DNA of 64,000 nucleotides from Nocardioides panzhihuensis (GCF_013408335.1 NZ_JACBZR010000001.1:62001-126000); one strand, 5' to 3'. Positions 26,116 to 35,127 are shown, counted from the stretch's first letter. The notes: a model not told the origin generated them from the sequence alone. Translations and numbers: made by a program.

Positions 26116-27402
26116 TCAGGCCTCCTTCGTGGGGAGTCGGAAGATCGCCTTCACCAGTGGTGGCGCGGCGAGGAACAGCACGATCAGCGACTGCACCACC
26201 AAGACGATGTCGACCGGGATGCCTTCGGAGGCCTGCATGAAGAAGCCGCCCGACTTGAACGCGCCGAAGAGGACTCCGGCGGCCAGGATGCCGAACGGAC
26301 GAGACCGTCCCAGCAGCGCGACGGTGATCGCGTCGAAGCCGATCGCGGCGTCGAGGCCGCTGGTCGCTCCGTCGGTCACCGAGCCGAGCACCTGGTTGAC
26401 ACCGGCCAGGCCGACCAGAGCGCCCGAGATCATGAAAGCGCTGGCGTAGGCGACGCCGACGTTGATGCCGGCCGCCTTCGCCGCCGCGGGGTTCTCACCC
26501 ACGGCGCGGAACCGGTATCCGAGCGAGGAACGGTTGAGGATCCACCAGACCAGGAACGTCGCCAGGACCGCGAGCAGGAACCCTGCGTGCAGGTTGAACT
26601 GGGGCCCGAGCAGGTCCGGCAGGACCGCCGACTCCGGCATCGGTGCGGACTTCGGGTTGGCCGAGCCAGGCGCCTGAAGCAGCGACTCGCGGGTCAGCGC
26701 ATAGAAGACCAGGTAGTAGCCGACGTAGTTGAGCATGATCGTGACGATCACCTCGTGGGCCCCGGTGAGAGCCTTCAGGATGCCGGCGATACCGCCCCAC
26801 AGAGCGGCGACCAGCGCACCGACGAGGATCGCCAGCGGCAGGTGCACGATCATCGGCAGGTCGAGCTTGACCGCCACGAACGCAGCCGCGGCGCCGCCGA
26901 GCAGCATCTGTCCGCGGCCACCGATGTTGAAGAGCCCGGCGCGGAAGGTCAGGCCGATGCCGAGCCCGGCCAGGGTCAGCGGCGCAGCGAACTTCAGCGT
27001 CTCGGTGATCGGCTTGATCTGCTGGACGAACGTGCCGCCCAGGTCGTTGAAGACCGCACCCCGCCACAGCGAGACGTACGCCCCGGAGATGGCCTCCCAC
27101 GCGTAGAAGAACGTGTCGGAGGGGCGGGCGAAGAAGTAGGAGAGACCGTAGCGGACGTCCTCGTCGGTGAAGAGGATCATCAGCGACCCGAAGAACATCG
27201 CCAGCAGCACCGAGAGCACCGCGACGAGCGCGTTGCCGGTGGTGATCTCTCGCAGCGCCAGGTGCCAACGGCTCGCCTCGGGCACCCGGTCGGCGTCGGA
27301 GGCCGAGTCCTGGGTGCCCTCACCGACGCGATCGTCGGTGGACACATGCGTCGACTCAGCAGGCTCGTCGGCCGGCTGGTGCTCCGGCCCCTTTTCACTC
27401 AT
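26116..27402 (-). CDS. Nucleoside-type ABC transporter permease (NupP/BmpF-like)
   Basis: A 428-residue permease. A hydrophilic, acidic N-terminus of about 55 residues precedes the first helix (ALVAVLSVLLAMFFGSLMI). The core includes GLTFRAGLFNIGGRGQMLLG, TGAHEVIVTIMLNYV and RFRAVGENPAAAKAAGINV, typical of nucleoside/simple-sugar importers. ATG 27402 is preferred over an in-frame TTG at 27489 because GGAGG lies seven bases upstream. It pairs with the following permease as a heterodimer in the membrane. Confidence 0.88.
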   Translation of the reverse strand: MSEKGPEHQPADEPAESTHVSTDDRVGEGTQDSASDADRVPEASRWHLALREITTGNALVAVLSVLLAMFFGSLMILFTDEDVRYGLSYFFARPSDTFFYAWEAISGAYVSLWRGAVFNDLGGTFVQQIKPITETLKFAAPLTLAGLGIGLTFRAGLFNIGGRGQMLLGGAAAAFVAVKLDLPMIVHLPLAILVGALVAALWGGIAGILKALTGAHEVIVTIMLNYVGYYLVFYALTRESLLQAPGSANPKSAPMPESAVLPDLLGPQFNLHAGFLLAVLATFLVWWILNRSSLGYRFRAVGENPAAAKAAGINVGVAYASAFMISGALVGLAGVNQVLGSVTDGATSGLDAAIGFDAITVALLGRSRPFGILAAGVLFGAFKSGGFFMQASEGIPVDIVLVVQSLIVLFLAAPPLVKAIFRLPTKEA

Positions 27403-27478
27403 GCCGCCGCCTCCGTTGGGCAGATCGAAGAATACGGAAGCGACGGCCTGACGCTTGTTGTCGCTCGCTGGCGCTCGC

Positions 27479-28993
27479 TCATGACTCAATCCCTTCAGGA
27501 GTCTCGCCGGCCATCATCAGGCCAAGGTTGTCGCGGGAGGTGTCGGCGGGGACGATGCCGACGATCCGCCCGCGGTAGAGGACCATGATCCGGTCGGCGA
27601 GAGCGGAGATCTCGTCGAGCTCGGAGGAGACGACGAGCACGGGGACACCCGAGTCCCGTGCCGCCACGATCTGCTTGTGGATGAACTCGATCGACCCGAC
27701 GTCGACGCCGCGAGTCGGCTGGGAGGCGACGAGAAGCCGCAGGTCCCGGGAGAGCTCCCGAGCGACGACTACCTTCTGCTGGTTGCCACCGGAGAGCTGC
27801 CCGGCCAGGGTCGAGACCCCGGGGGCGCGTACGTCGTACTCCGCCAGCTTCTCCTTGGCGAAGGTGTCGAGCTTCTTGAGGTTCAGCGAGCCGCGGGAGA
27901 CGAAGGGCTTGTCATAGCTGCGGTTGAGCATGAGGTTCTCGGCGATGGTGAAGTTGCTGACCAGGCCGTCGACCTGGCGGTCCTCGGGGATGAACCCGAT
28001 GCCCGCCTCGAGGGCCTTGCGCACCGAGCGGCCCACGATCTCACGGCCGTCGAGGTTGATCGAGCCCTCGACGTGAGGAGCCAGGCCGACGATCGCCTCG
28101 GTGAGCTCGGTCTGGCCGTTGCCCTGGACGCCGGCCACCGCAAGGATCTCGCCGGCGTCGATGTGGAAGCTGATGCCGTCGACGTGGACGTGGCCGTCCT
28201 CGTCGGCGACCACGAGGTCGGAGACGACCAGCGCGCGCTCGCCCGGCTCGGCCGGCTCCTTGTGCACCTTGAGCTCGACCGGGCGGCCGACCATCAGGGC
28301 CGCGAGCTCGGCGTTGGAGGCCTCGGGGGAGGCCTCGCCGACCACCGTGCCACGCCGGATGACCGTGATCCGGTCGGCCACCTCCCGCACCTCGCGGAGC
28401 TTGTGGGTGATGAACACGATGCCGGTGCCGGACTCCTTGAGCTGGCGCATGATCGCCATCAGCTCGTCGGTCTCCTGCGGCGTCAGCACGGCGGTCGGCT
28501 CGTCGAAGACGAGCACCTCGGCGTCGCGGGAGAGGGCCTTGATGATCTCGACGCGCTGCTGCACGCCCACGGGGAGGTCCTCGACGAGCGCGTCGGGGTC
28601 CACCTCGAACCCGAAGCGCTCGGAGATGTCCCGGACCAGCTTGCGGGCGGCGTCGAGGTCGAGCTTGCCGGCGAAACCGGTCGCCTCGTGGCCGAGCATG
28701 ACGTTCTCGGCGACGGTGAAGACCGGGATGAGCATGAAGTGCTGGTGCACCATGCCGATGCCGGCGGCCATCGCGTCGCCGGGGCCCTTGAAACGCTGCG
28801 GCTCGTCGTCGATGAGGATCTCGCCCTCGTCGGCCTGGTAGAGGCCGTAGAGCACGTTCATCAGCGTGGACTTGCCCGCGCCGTTCTCGCCGAGGAGGCA
28901 GTGGATCTCACCTGGCTCGACGGTCAGAGAGATGTGGTCGTTGGCGACCAGGGAGCCGAAGCGCTTGGTGATGTCGCGAAGCGCGAGTCTCAT
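27479..28993 (-). CDS. ABC transporter ATPase with two nucleotide-binding domains (NupO/BmpE-like)
   Basis: A 504-residue cytoplasmic ATPase with tandem ABC domains, as in nucleoside and simple-sugar importers. Domain 1 has Walker A GENGAGKST (near residue 34), the VHQHFMLIPVFTVAEN Q-loop region, LPVGVQQRVEIIKAL in place of a strict LSGGQ, and Walker B VLVFDEPTA. Domain 2 has a degenerate P-loop GVQGNGQTEL, then LSGGNQQKVVVAREL and LLVASQPTRG. Only site 1 has a canonical Lys-containing P-loop, which is normal for the class. The start is set by homology; an ATG four codons upstream is possible. Confidence 0.9.
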   Translation of the reverse strand: MRLALRDITKRFGSLVANDHISLTVEPGEIHCLLGENGAGKSTLMNVLYGLYQADEGEILIDDEPQRFKGPGDAMAAGIGMVHQHFMLIPVFTVAENVMLGHEATGFAGKLDLDAARKLVRDISERFGFEVDPDALVEDLPVGVQQRVEIIKALSRDAEVLVFDEPTAVLTPQETDELMAIMRQLKESGTGIVFITHKLREVREVADRITVIRRGTVVGEASPEASNAELAALMVGRPVELKVHKEPAEPGERALVVSDLVVADEDGHVHVDGISFHIDAGEILAVAGVQGNGQTELTEAIVGLAPHVEGSINLDGREIVGRSVRKALEAGIGFIPEDRQVDGLVSNFTIAENLMLNRSYDKPFVSRGSLNLKKLDTFAKEKLAEYDVRAPGVSTLAGQLSGGNQQKVVVARELSRDLRLLVASQPTRGVDVGSIEFIHKQIVAARDSGVPVLVVSSELDEISALADRIMVLYRGRIVGIVPADTSRDNLGLMMAGETPEGIES

Positions 28994-29042
28994 GGCACGG
29001 ATCATTCCTTGCAGGGATGGAGAGATTCCAGAGGTACGTGGT

Positions 29043-29069
29043 GAGGGGGCCGGGTTCGCCGGCCCCCTC
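29043..29069 (-). terminator. Hairpin between the BMP lipoprotein and ATPase genes
   Basis: A perfect 11-bp GC-rich stem (29043-29053 with 29059-29069) with a 5-base loop and no U-tract. In this position it could let the binding-protein gene be expressed at a higher level than the downstream transporter genes, by partial termination or by mRNA 3'-end protection. Confidence 0.7.
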
Positions 29070-29123
29070 GCCGTGGTGGACCCCGACGAGCGGGGGCCAC
29101 TTCGTTTCAGACCCCGGAGGGGG

Positions 29124-30212
29124 TTACTTCGCCAGGTAGGAGTTGACCTTGATCGAGCCGTCCTTGATCCCGGCGGTGACTTCCTCGATCTCGGCCGGAA
29201 GGGTGTCGGAGACCTTCGACTCGAAGTTGTGGAACGGCGCCAGGCCGACCCCGTCGTTCTCGAGGGTGCCGACGTACGGCGTCGCGTCGAACTCGTCCTC
29301 ACCGGCGGCCTTGACGACGTCCGTGGTGGAGGTCTTCATGTTCTTCAGGATCGAGGTGAGCACGACGTCCTGGGTCTTCGGGTCGGTCTCGTAGAAGTCG
29401 GCGTCGACACCGATCAGGGCGACCTCCTTGCCGGAGTCCTCGATCGCGGTGAGCGCGCCCTGGTAGATCGGGCCGCCGACCGGCAGGATCACGTCGGCGT
29501 CCTGCTGAATGATCTGGCGGGCGGTGTTGGTGGCCTTCTCGTTGGCGACGAACTCACCGGTGAACGAACCCTTCTCGCCACCCTCGTAGCCGACGACCTT
29601 GACGTCCTTCTTCTTCGTCTTCGCGTAGTACTCCACGCCCTGCTTGAAGCCGTCCATGAAGATCGTCACGGTCGGGAAGGGCTGGCCGCCGTAGGTGCCA
29701 ACGACGCCGGTCTTGGTGTAGTCGGCGGCGACGTAGCCGGCCAGGAACGCGGCCTGCGCGGTGTCGTAGAGGATCGGCTTGATGTTCTCGGCGTCGGTCT
29801 TGCCGTCGAAGTCGGCGTCGGCCGCGTCGTCGATCAGGACGTACTCGGTCTCGGGGTTGGCCTTGGCGGACTCGATGGTCGCGGCGGACAGCGCGAAACC
29901 GACGGTCACGATGGTGTCGCAGCCCTGCCCGACCAGGCTCTCCAGGTTGGAGGTGTAGTCGTTGGGGCTGTTGGACTCGACAGGCTTCGGCTTCGTGCCC
30001 AGCTCGTCGGCCGCCGCCTTGATGCCCTCGTAGCTGAGCTGGTTGAACGACTTGTCGTCGAAGCCGCCCTCGTCGGAGACGATGCAGGGAAGGTAGTCGC
30101 TCTTCCCCTCCCCGGCGCGCTCGGCCGGCGCCTCTCCACACGCGGCGAGCGCGGCTGTGGTCAGGACCGCGACGAAACCGCCGGCGGCGGCCTTCTTGAT
30201 GTTGTTCTTCAC
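29124..30212 (-). CDS. BMP-family nucleoside-binding lipoprotein
   Basis: A 362-residue substrate-binding lipoprotein. The signal peptide ends in LAAC (Cys25). The mature part has the BMP/Med hallmarks DEGGFDDKSFNQLSYEG, CDTIVTVGFALSAAT, QAAFLAGYVAA, VGTYGGQPFPTVTIFMDGF and DADVILPVGGPIYQGAL. Bacterial homologues bind purine and pyrimidine nucleosides. GTG 30212 has GGAGG five bases upstream; longer in-frame starts lack a signal peptide at the N-terminus. It is divergent from cdd across a 180-bp gap and heads the transporter operon. Confidence 0.92.
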   Translation of the reverse strand: MKNNIKKAAAGGFVAVLTTAALAACGEAPAERAGEGKSDYLPCIVSDEGGFDDKSFNQLSYEGIKAAADELGTKPKPVESNSPNDYTSNLESLVGQGCDTIVTVGFALSAATIESAKANPETEYVLIDDAADADFDGKTDAENIKPILYDTAQAAFLAGYVAADYTKTGVVGTYGGQPFPTVTIFMDGFKQGVEYYAKTKKKDVKVVGYEGGEKGSFTGEFVANEKATNTARQIIQQDADVILPVGGPIYQGALTAIEDSGKEVALIGVDADFYETDPKTQDVVLTSILKNMKTSTTDVVKAAGEDEFDATPYVGTLENDGVGLAPFHNFESKVSDTLPAEIEEVTAGIKDGSIKVNSYLAK

Positions 30213-30392
30213 TGGTGCCTCCAGGTCGTTGCTCCGCGAAATGCGGCGCAAAGGACGTTCATGGTCCGAACGCTCTCCCCTATGACCGAGCAATTCCAGG
30301 GATTACGTGAACGGTTACCAACTTTTGATCTCGGCGAAGCCTAAGCCTCCTACGTTGCATTCGGTTATCTGGACAGCCTCTAAGGTCGGACC

Positions 30393-30806
30393 ATGACCGA
30401 GAAACAGACGTACGCCGCAGACGGCTTTGACTGGGAAGGACTGCGTGCGCACGCCGTCGACGCCGCAAAACATGCGTACGCGCCCTACTCCAACTATCCC
30501 GTCGGAGTCGCCGGCTATGCAGACGACGGGCGTCTGCTGCAAGGGTGCAACGTGGAGAACGCGGGCTACGGCGTGACGCTGTGTGCGGAGTGTGGACTGG
30601 TCTCCTCTTTGCACATGACCGGAGGCGGCTCGCTCACCCACGTCGTCTGCGTCAACGGGTCCGGCGAGGTCATCATGCCGTGCGGCCGCTGCCGCCAGCT
30701 GCTGTGGGAGAACGGCGGACCGGAGCTGCTGCTGATGACCGTCTCGGGTGTGAAGCCGATGTCCGAGGTCCTCCCCGACGCCTTCGGTCCCGAGGACCTC
30801 GCCTAA
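30393..30806 (+). CDS. cdd: Cytidine deaminase
   Basis: A 137-residue homotetrameric-type cytidine deaminase, which converts cytidine and deoxycytidine to uridine and deoxyuridine. The zinc site is visible as Cys64-Ala-Glu66 (catalytic proton shuttle) and Pro96-Cys97-Gly-Arg-Cys100. The N-terminal YAPYSNYPVGVAG and GCNVENAGYGVTLCAE blocks are diagnostic. A TAAGGT hexamer ends six bases before the ATG (leaderless signature). It faces the nucleoside importer across a divergent promoter region. Confidence 0.95.
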   Translation: MTEKQTYAADGFDWEGLRAHAVDAAKHAYAPYSNYPVGVAGYADDGRLLQGCNVENAGYGVTLCAECGLVSSLHMTGGGSLTHVVCVNGSGEVIMPCGRCRQLLWENGGPELLLMTVSGVKPMSEVLPDAFGPEDLA

Positions 30807-30869
30807 TCAACCCCTAGCGTCACCAAACCGTGCGGCCCAGGTTCGGGCAGCCACACATCGGAGATCACG

Positions 30870-31505
30870 ATGACGTACGCAGCGCCCGCCCCTCCGCCGC
30901 CTGCGCCGCAGCGGTCGTCCGGACCGGGGCGGTGGGCCTGGTTCGCGGTCGGGATCACCGGCGGCCTGGTCCTCGGCGTGATCGGGGCCGGGATCTTCGT
31001 GATCGTGGGCGCGGCCGGCAGTGACGACGAGCGGCCGAACGTCGCGGCGCTGGCCGGCGAGAACTACTGCTACCGGATCGCCGAGAGGCTCGGCATGGAC
31101 TACGTCGGTGACGATCTCTCCGGGGACACCTTCGGTCTGGACTACGGGGGCAGCTGCACCCTCACCGAGGCGAACCCCGACTCCGACGAGTACGGACACA
31201 GCCGTGAGGCGAGCTTCGAGATCGAGCTGCGCAACCTCAATCCCCTCATCGACTGGGTACGGGACTGCCATGACGGTCAGCGGGCGGGTGGCGTGGTGAC
31301 GCTGCCGGGCGAGCAGCTACCGGGTGGTGGCGTCATGGACGAGCGCACCTGCGTCTCGGTGAAGCCCGGGAGCGGCACCGCTTGGGCCGGGCGGATGCTC
31401 GCGGACTCGCTCAGCATCACGGTGGATCCCGACCGGAGCGAGCATCCCCGTCTCGACGTACGCCTGGTCGAGATCCTCGACGCGGCGGAGAGCGAGCTGT
31501 CATGA
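30870..31505 (+). CDS. Membrane-anchored protein of unknown function
   Basis: A 211-residue protein: a short Pro/Ala-rich cytoplasmic tail, one transmembrane helix (residues about 23-48, WFAVGITGGLVLGVIGAGIF) and an acidic extracytoplasmic domain. Four cysteines (NYCYR, GGSCTL, RDCHDG, ERTCVS) could form two disulfides outside the cell. No family is recognised. CGGAG upstream of the ATG is a plausible ribosome binding site. It overlaps the next gene by four bases; both have the same topology and cysteine-containing exported domains, so they may work together. Confidence 0.6.
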   Translation: MTYAAPAPPPPAPQRSSGPGRWAWFAVGITGGLVLGVIGAGIFVIVGAAGSDDERPNVAALAGENYCYRIAERLGMDYVGDDLSGDTFGLDYGGSCTLTEANPDSDEYGHSREASFEIELRNLNPLIDWVRDCHDGQRAGGVVTLPGEQLPGGGVMDERTCVSVKPGSGTAWAGRMLADSLSITVDPDRSEHPRLDVRLVEILDAAESELS

Positions 31506-32140
31506 CATCCAGGGGTTCGGCAATGTCACGGGTGGTGCTTCCGTTGCTCGGCGGGACCGCGGTCGCACTGGCTGTGGTCGCGGGGGTGGTCGGTGGCGCG
31601 ATCGCGCTGCTCGGGACGGACGAGAACGACGCGGGAGCCGTTCCCGCCGACATCTGCTCGAACGTGTCCGGCGTGATTCCGCCGGAGCTCAGCCAGGTCG
31701 GTGACGTTCGACGTACGGACTCGGCGGACAGCACTTCGATGTGCTCGTTCCGAGGCACCACCTCGACCGGGGAGACCTCGGTCCTCATCAGTCTCATCAC
31801 GATCGGTGGAACCGGGCCTGCCGAACGGATGGAGGAGGACCCGGAGCGCTTCGTCTCAATGCGTTGCGGTGGGCTCAAGATGTTCACCACGGTTCCGCAG
31901 GCCCCTGGCATCCCTGAGGGAAGCTACGACGAGGTTCCTGACAAGTGGTGTGCCGCCACCGAGGTTCGCAGCGGTGAGGACGACAGCGTCGAAGCTGCGG
32001 CGGGTGCGGGCACGGTTCACAACCGGGTGGAGCACGTCGGGGGCAGCGCGTACCTGCAGGTGACGATCCTCCGAGCCGGTGTCGATGTCGACGGGCTCGA
32101 GGAGCTCGGGGTCGAGGTCGTCGACGCGTTGCGACCGTGA
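31502..32140 (+). CDS. Membrane-anchored or exported protein of unknown function
   Basis: A 212-residue protein starting at an ATG that overlaps the previous stop (ATGA). One N-terminal hydrophobic helix (VVLPLLGGTAVALAVVAGVV) acts as anchor or signal. The outer domain has cysteines in ADICSNV, TSMCSFRG, MRCGGLKM and DKWCAATE. The pattern of about 180 exported residues with DUF3558-like spacing suggests a small cell-surface domain, but no function can be assigned. It lies inside the nucleoside salvage cluster without an obvious link to it. Confidence 0.6.
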   Translation: MTSRGSAMSRVVLPLLGGTAVALAVVAGVVGGAIALLGTDENDAGAVPADICSNVSGVIPPELSQVGDVRRTDSADSTSMCSFRGTTSTGETSVLISLITIGGTGPAERMEEDPERFVSMRCGGLKMFTTVPQAPGIPEGSYDEVPDKWCAATEVRSGEDDSVEAAAGAGTVHNRVEHVGGSAYLQVTILRAGVDVDGLEELGVEVVDALRP

Positions 32141-32153
32141 ACCGCCGATGATC

Positions 32154-32210
32154 GAAGTGGTCACTTCGGGCCGTCGGGAGTGGTGGTGACGGCCCCGGAA
32201 TGACCACTTC
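32154..32210 (+). terminator. Long imperfect hairpin before deoA
   Basis: GAAGTGGTCA (32154-32163) pairs with TGACCACTTC (32201-32210) and the stem continues through GGGCCGTC/GACGGCCCC with a small bulge. It lies 14 bp after the upstream stop codon and about 70 bp before deoA, so it is a likely terminator. Confidence 0.65.
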
Positions 32211-32279
32211 TCCGGCCGGTCTTGGGCCAGGGGGGTCGTCCGGTGGGAACCTGCGGGTCCCTCGCCTTACGCTGTCCGC

Positions 32280-33563
32280 ATGGCGGAACATGATGCGGTC
32301 GAGGTGATCCTCGCCAAGCGCGACGGTGGCGAGCTGAGCGACTCGCAGATCGACTGGATGATCAAGGCCTACACGGCCGGCGACGTGGCCGAGGAGCAGA
32401 TGTCGGCCCTCAACATGGCCATCCTGCTCAACGGGATGTCGCGGCGCGAGATCGCGCGGTGGACGGCCGCGATGATCGCCTCGGGGGAGCGGATGTCGTT
32501 CTCCTCCCTGGACCGGCCGACCGCCGACAAGCACTCCACCGGCGGCGTGGGCGACAAGATCACGCTGCCGCTCGCGCCGCTGGTCGCCGCGTGCGGCGTC
32601 GCGGTCCCGCAGCTGTCCGGTCGCGGGCTCGGCCACACCGGTGGCACGCTCGACAAGCTCGAGTCGATCCCCGGTTGGCGGGCCTCGCTGTCCAACGAGG
32701 AGATGATGGCCCAGCTCGGGTCGGTCGGCGCGGTGATCTGCGCGGCCGGTGAAGGGCTCGCTCCGGCCGACCGCAAGCTCTACGCGCTGCGCGACGTCAC
32801 CGGCACCGTCGAGGCGATCCCGCTGATCGCCTCCTCGATCATGTCCAAGAAGATCGCCGAGGGCACCGGTGCGCTGGTGCTCGACGTCAAGGTCGGGGCC
32901 GGGGCGTTCATGAAGACGCTGCCGTCCGCGCAGGAGCTGGCGCGCACCATGGTCGACCTCGGCACCGATGCAGGCGTCAACACGGTCGCGCTCGTGACCG
33001 ACATGGCCACGCCGCTCGGCCTGACCGCGGGCAACGCGATCGAGGTCGCGGAGTCCGTCGAGGTCCTCGCCGGCGGCGGCCCTGCCGACATCGTCGAGCT
33101 CACCGTCGCGCTGGCCCGGGAGATGCTCGCCGCAGCCGGTGTCTCCGGCCCGGACCCGGCCGACCTGCTCGCCTCCGGCAAGGCCATGGACGCCTGGCGG
33201 GCGATGATCTCCGCCCAGGGCGGCGACCCGTCGGCACCGCTGCCGGTCGCGCGAGAAACCCACGTGGTCACCGCACCGACCGCCGGTGTGCTGACCCGGC
33301 TCGACGCGATGGCCGTCGGGCTCGCAGCGTGGCGGCTCGGCGCGGGGCGGGCGCGCAAGGAGGACCGGGTCCAGGCCGGGGCCGGGGTCACCTGGCACGC
33401 TCGCCCTGGCGACGAGGTGACCGCAGGCGCGCCACTGTTCACGCTCCACACCGACACGCCGGAGCGGTTCGACCGGGCGCTCGCGGCGCTCGAGGGTGGC
33501 TACGAGATCGGGGACGGGGCGGCGTACGAGGCGACGCCGCTGATCCTCGACCGGATCGGCTGA
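32280..33563 (+). CDS. deoA: Thymidine phosphorylase
   Basis: A 427-residue pyrimidine nucleoside phosphorylase that converts thymidine (and often deoxyuridine) plus phosphate to base and deoxyribose-1-phosphate. Diagnostic blocks are DKHSTGGVGDKITLPLAPLV near residue 83 (phosphate loop), GRGLGHTGGTLDKLESIPG near 115 and SSIMSKKIAEG near 184, followed by the C-terminal domain. A TACGCT hexamer ends six bases before the ATG. It sits downstream of cdd as in mycobacteria. Confidence 0.94.
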   Translation: MAEHDAVEVILAKRDGGELSDSQIDWMIKAYTAGDVAEEQMSALNMAILLNGMSRREIARWTAAMIASGERMSFSSLDRPTADKHSTGGVGDKITLPLAPLVAACGVAVPQLSGRGLGHTGGTLDKLESIPGWRASLSNEEMMAQLGSVGAVICAAGEGLAPADRKLYALRDVTGTVEAIPLIASSIMSKKIAEGTGALVLDVKVGAGAFMKTLPSAQELARTMVDLGTDAGVNTVALVTDMATPLGLTAGNAIEVAESVEVLAGGGPADIVELTVALAREMLAAAGVSGPDPADLLASGKAMDAWRAMISAQGGDPSAPLPVARETHVVTAPTAGVLTRLDAMAVGLAAWRLGAGRARKEDRVQAGAGVTWHARPGDEVTAGAPLFTLHTDTPERFDRALAALEGGYEIGDGAAYEATPLILDRIG

Positions 33564-33591
33564 CGGAGCTTTCTTGCTGTCGGGGAGGTGG

Positions 33592-33976
33592 CACTTCCCC
33601 GCCGTGGCGGGGAAGTGTTCTGCGGGGTGTAGGCGGTGACACTTCCCGCTTGGGCGGGGAGTTGCTCTGTGGGTGCTGCTGGAACGGTGGCACCTTTCCG
33701 CCTGGGCGGGGGAGTGCTCTGCCGGTTATGCCGGAGCGACCGAGCACTTTCCCACTCGGGTGGGGAAGTGCTCGGCAGCGTGAGTCGGGGTGGCTGCAGT
33801 TTCGCGCCGCGGCGGGAAACTGTTCCGCCGGGTGGTGTCGGTAGCACCTCTCCGCTTGGGCAGGCAACTGCTCCGCGTCCTGCCGGAACGCGGCGACACC
33901 TCCCCCACCTAGGTGGGAAAGTGCTCCGCGAGTCGCGCAGACGCGGCCGCACTTCCCCACCTAGGTAGGAAAGTGC
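33592..33976. repeat. Array of eight imperfect palindromes, about 51-bp period
   Basis: This fills most of the 479-bp gap between deoA and the S66 peptidase gene; I see no gene in it. Eight palindromic cores have centres near 33604, 33652, 33703, 33757, 33809, 33857, 33910 and 33962 (spacing 48-54, mean about 51). Unit 1 has perfect 12-bp arms, CACTTCCCCGCC and GGCGGGGAAGTG. Unit 4 has 14-bp arms with one mismatch; units 7 and 8 are centred on ACCTAGGT. Arms change together (GCC/GGC in unit 1, CAC/GTG in unit 4, ACCT/AGGT in unit 8). Most cores are followed by a (C/T)TCYGC-like tail, which gives the repeat a direction. Confidence 0.85.
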
Positions 33977-34042
33977 TGCCCGCCCCAGCAGCGGGTGGAT
34001 AACCATTCGCATCGCAGGCCCGCGCGCAGCCAGACTTCGGCC

Positions 34043-35086
34043 ATGAAGATCGTCAAGCCACCCAAGGCCGTCGCGGGCGACAAGGTCGCCGTGCTGTCAC
34101 CCTCGTTCGCTGCGCCCGGGGTGGCGCCGGCGATCCACGAGCAGGCGATGGCGCGGCTGGCCGAGGTGACCGGGTTGGTGCCCGTGGAGTATCCGACGAC
34201 CCGAAAGCTGGGCGCGACGGCGCAGGAGCGCGCGGCGGACGTGAACGCGGCGTTCGCCGACCCGGAGATCCGGGCGGTGCTGGCGACCATCGGGGGCGAG
34301 GACCAGATCACCGTGATCTCGCATCTCGACGCCGACCTCCTGAGAGCCGACCCGAAGCCCTTCCTCGGCTACAGCGACAACACCAACCTGCTCAACTGGC
34401 TGTGGACCAACGGCGTCGCCGCGTTCCACGGCGGCTCGACCCAGGTCCACCTCGGACCGGGGCCGGGGCTCGACCCGATCCACGAGGCCTCGCTCAAGGC
34501 CGCCCTCCTCACCGGCGGCAGCCTGGAGATCACCGAGCCGGGCGAGTCCGAGGACATCGGGCACGACTGGCAGGACCCGCGTGCGCTGACCGAATACGGT
34601 GAGCGTGAGGCGACCGAGCCCTGGACCTGGGCGGGCCCCGAACGGAAGATCACCGGCCGCACCTGGGGCGGCTGCATCGAGATCCTCCAGTGGGTGCTGA
34701 CCGCCGGACGCTTCCCGACCGACCCGGAGGTGCTGGCGGGCGGCGTACTCCTCTTGGAGACCTCCGAGGAGCTCATTCCGGCTCACGAGTTCGGGTGGAT
34801 CGCACGCGCGCTAGGTGAGCGCGGGCTGCTCGAGGCGGTCGACGCGGTCGTCGTCGGGCGCCCGCCGACCTCTGACTTCGAACGCCGTCCCAGCGCGGAG
34901 GAGCGCGCCGCGAAGCGGGCCGAGCAGCGCGACGCGGCGATCGAGACCGTCGCCCGCTACAACCCCGACGCGATGGTCGTCGTGGGCCCGCCGTTCGGGC
35001 ACACCCGGCCGCAGTGGATCGTGCCGTACGGCGGCGAGATGACCGTCGACGGCACGACCCAGCGACTGTGGGCCGACTACTCCTGA
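34043..35086 (+). CDS. S66-family peptidase (LD-carboxypeptidase/MccF-like)
   Basis: A 347-residue serine peptidase-fold protein. The order VAVLSPSFAAPG, ATIGGEDQITVI near residue 93 and FLGYSDNTNLLNWLW near 114 is the nucleophile-elbow region of S66 enzymes. Later blocks are GGVLLLETSEE and PPFGHTRPQWIVPYGG with a catalytic His. Family members cleave LD-peptide bonds in murein recycling or inactivate microcin C-like aminoacyl-nucleotides. The MccF-like length and C-terminus make either role possible. ATG 34043 is chosen from the domain start; a GTG 48 bases upstream would add a non-conserved tail. Confidence 0.85.
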   Translation: MKIVKPPKAVAGDKVAVLSPSFAAPGVAPAIHEQAMARLAEVTGLVPVEYPTTRKLGATAQERAADVNAAFADPEIRAVLATIGGEDQITVISHLDADLLRADPKPFLGYSDNTNLLNWLWTNGVAAFHGGSTQVHLGPGPGLDPIHEASLKAALLTGGSLEITEPGESEDIGHDWQDPRALTEYGEREATEPWTWAGPERKITGRTWGGCIEILQWVLTAGRFPTDPEVLAGGVLLLETSEELIPAHEFGWIARALGERGLLEAVDAVVVGRPPTSDFERRPSAEERAAKRAEQRDAAIETVARYNPDAMVVVGPPFGHTRPQWIVPYGGEMTVDGTTQRLWADYS

Positions 35087-35127
35087 GCCGGCCGTTGGTC
35101 GAGCCGGGAGGCCGCCTGCGGCCGAGC

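Noticed and set aside
29043..29069. Riboswitch between the BMP lipoprotein and ATPase genes
   Set aside because: Only a simple hairpin is visible; no conserved purine riboswitch core or alternative pairing was found.
33592..33976. CRISPR array in the deoA-S66 gap
   Set aside because: The repeated part is a variable palindrome, not an identical repeat of 23-47 bp. Spacers are short and share the tail motif, and no cas gene is in the window.
33500..34012. A minus-strand repeat protein encoded by the palindrome array (about 17-residue units)
   Set aside because: The frame is open, but several unit spacings (such as 52) are not multiples of three. The conservation follows the palindromes rather than codons, and there is no start signal.
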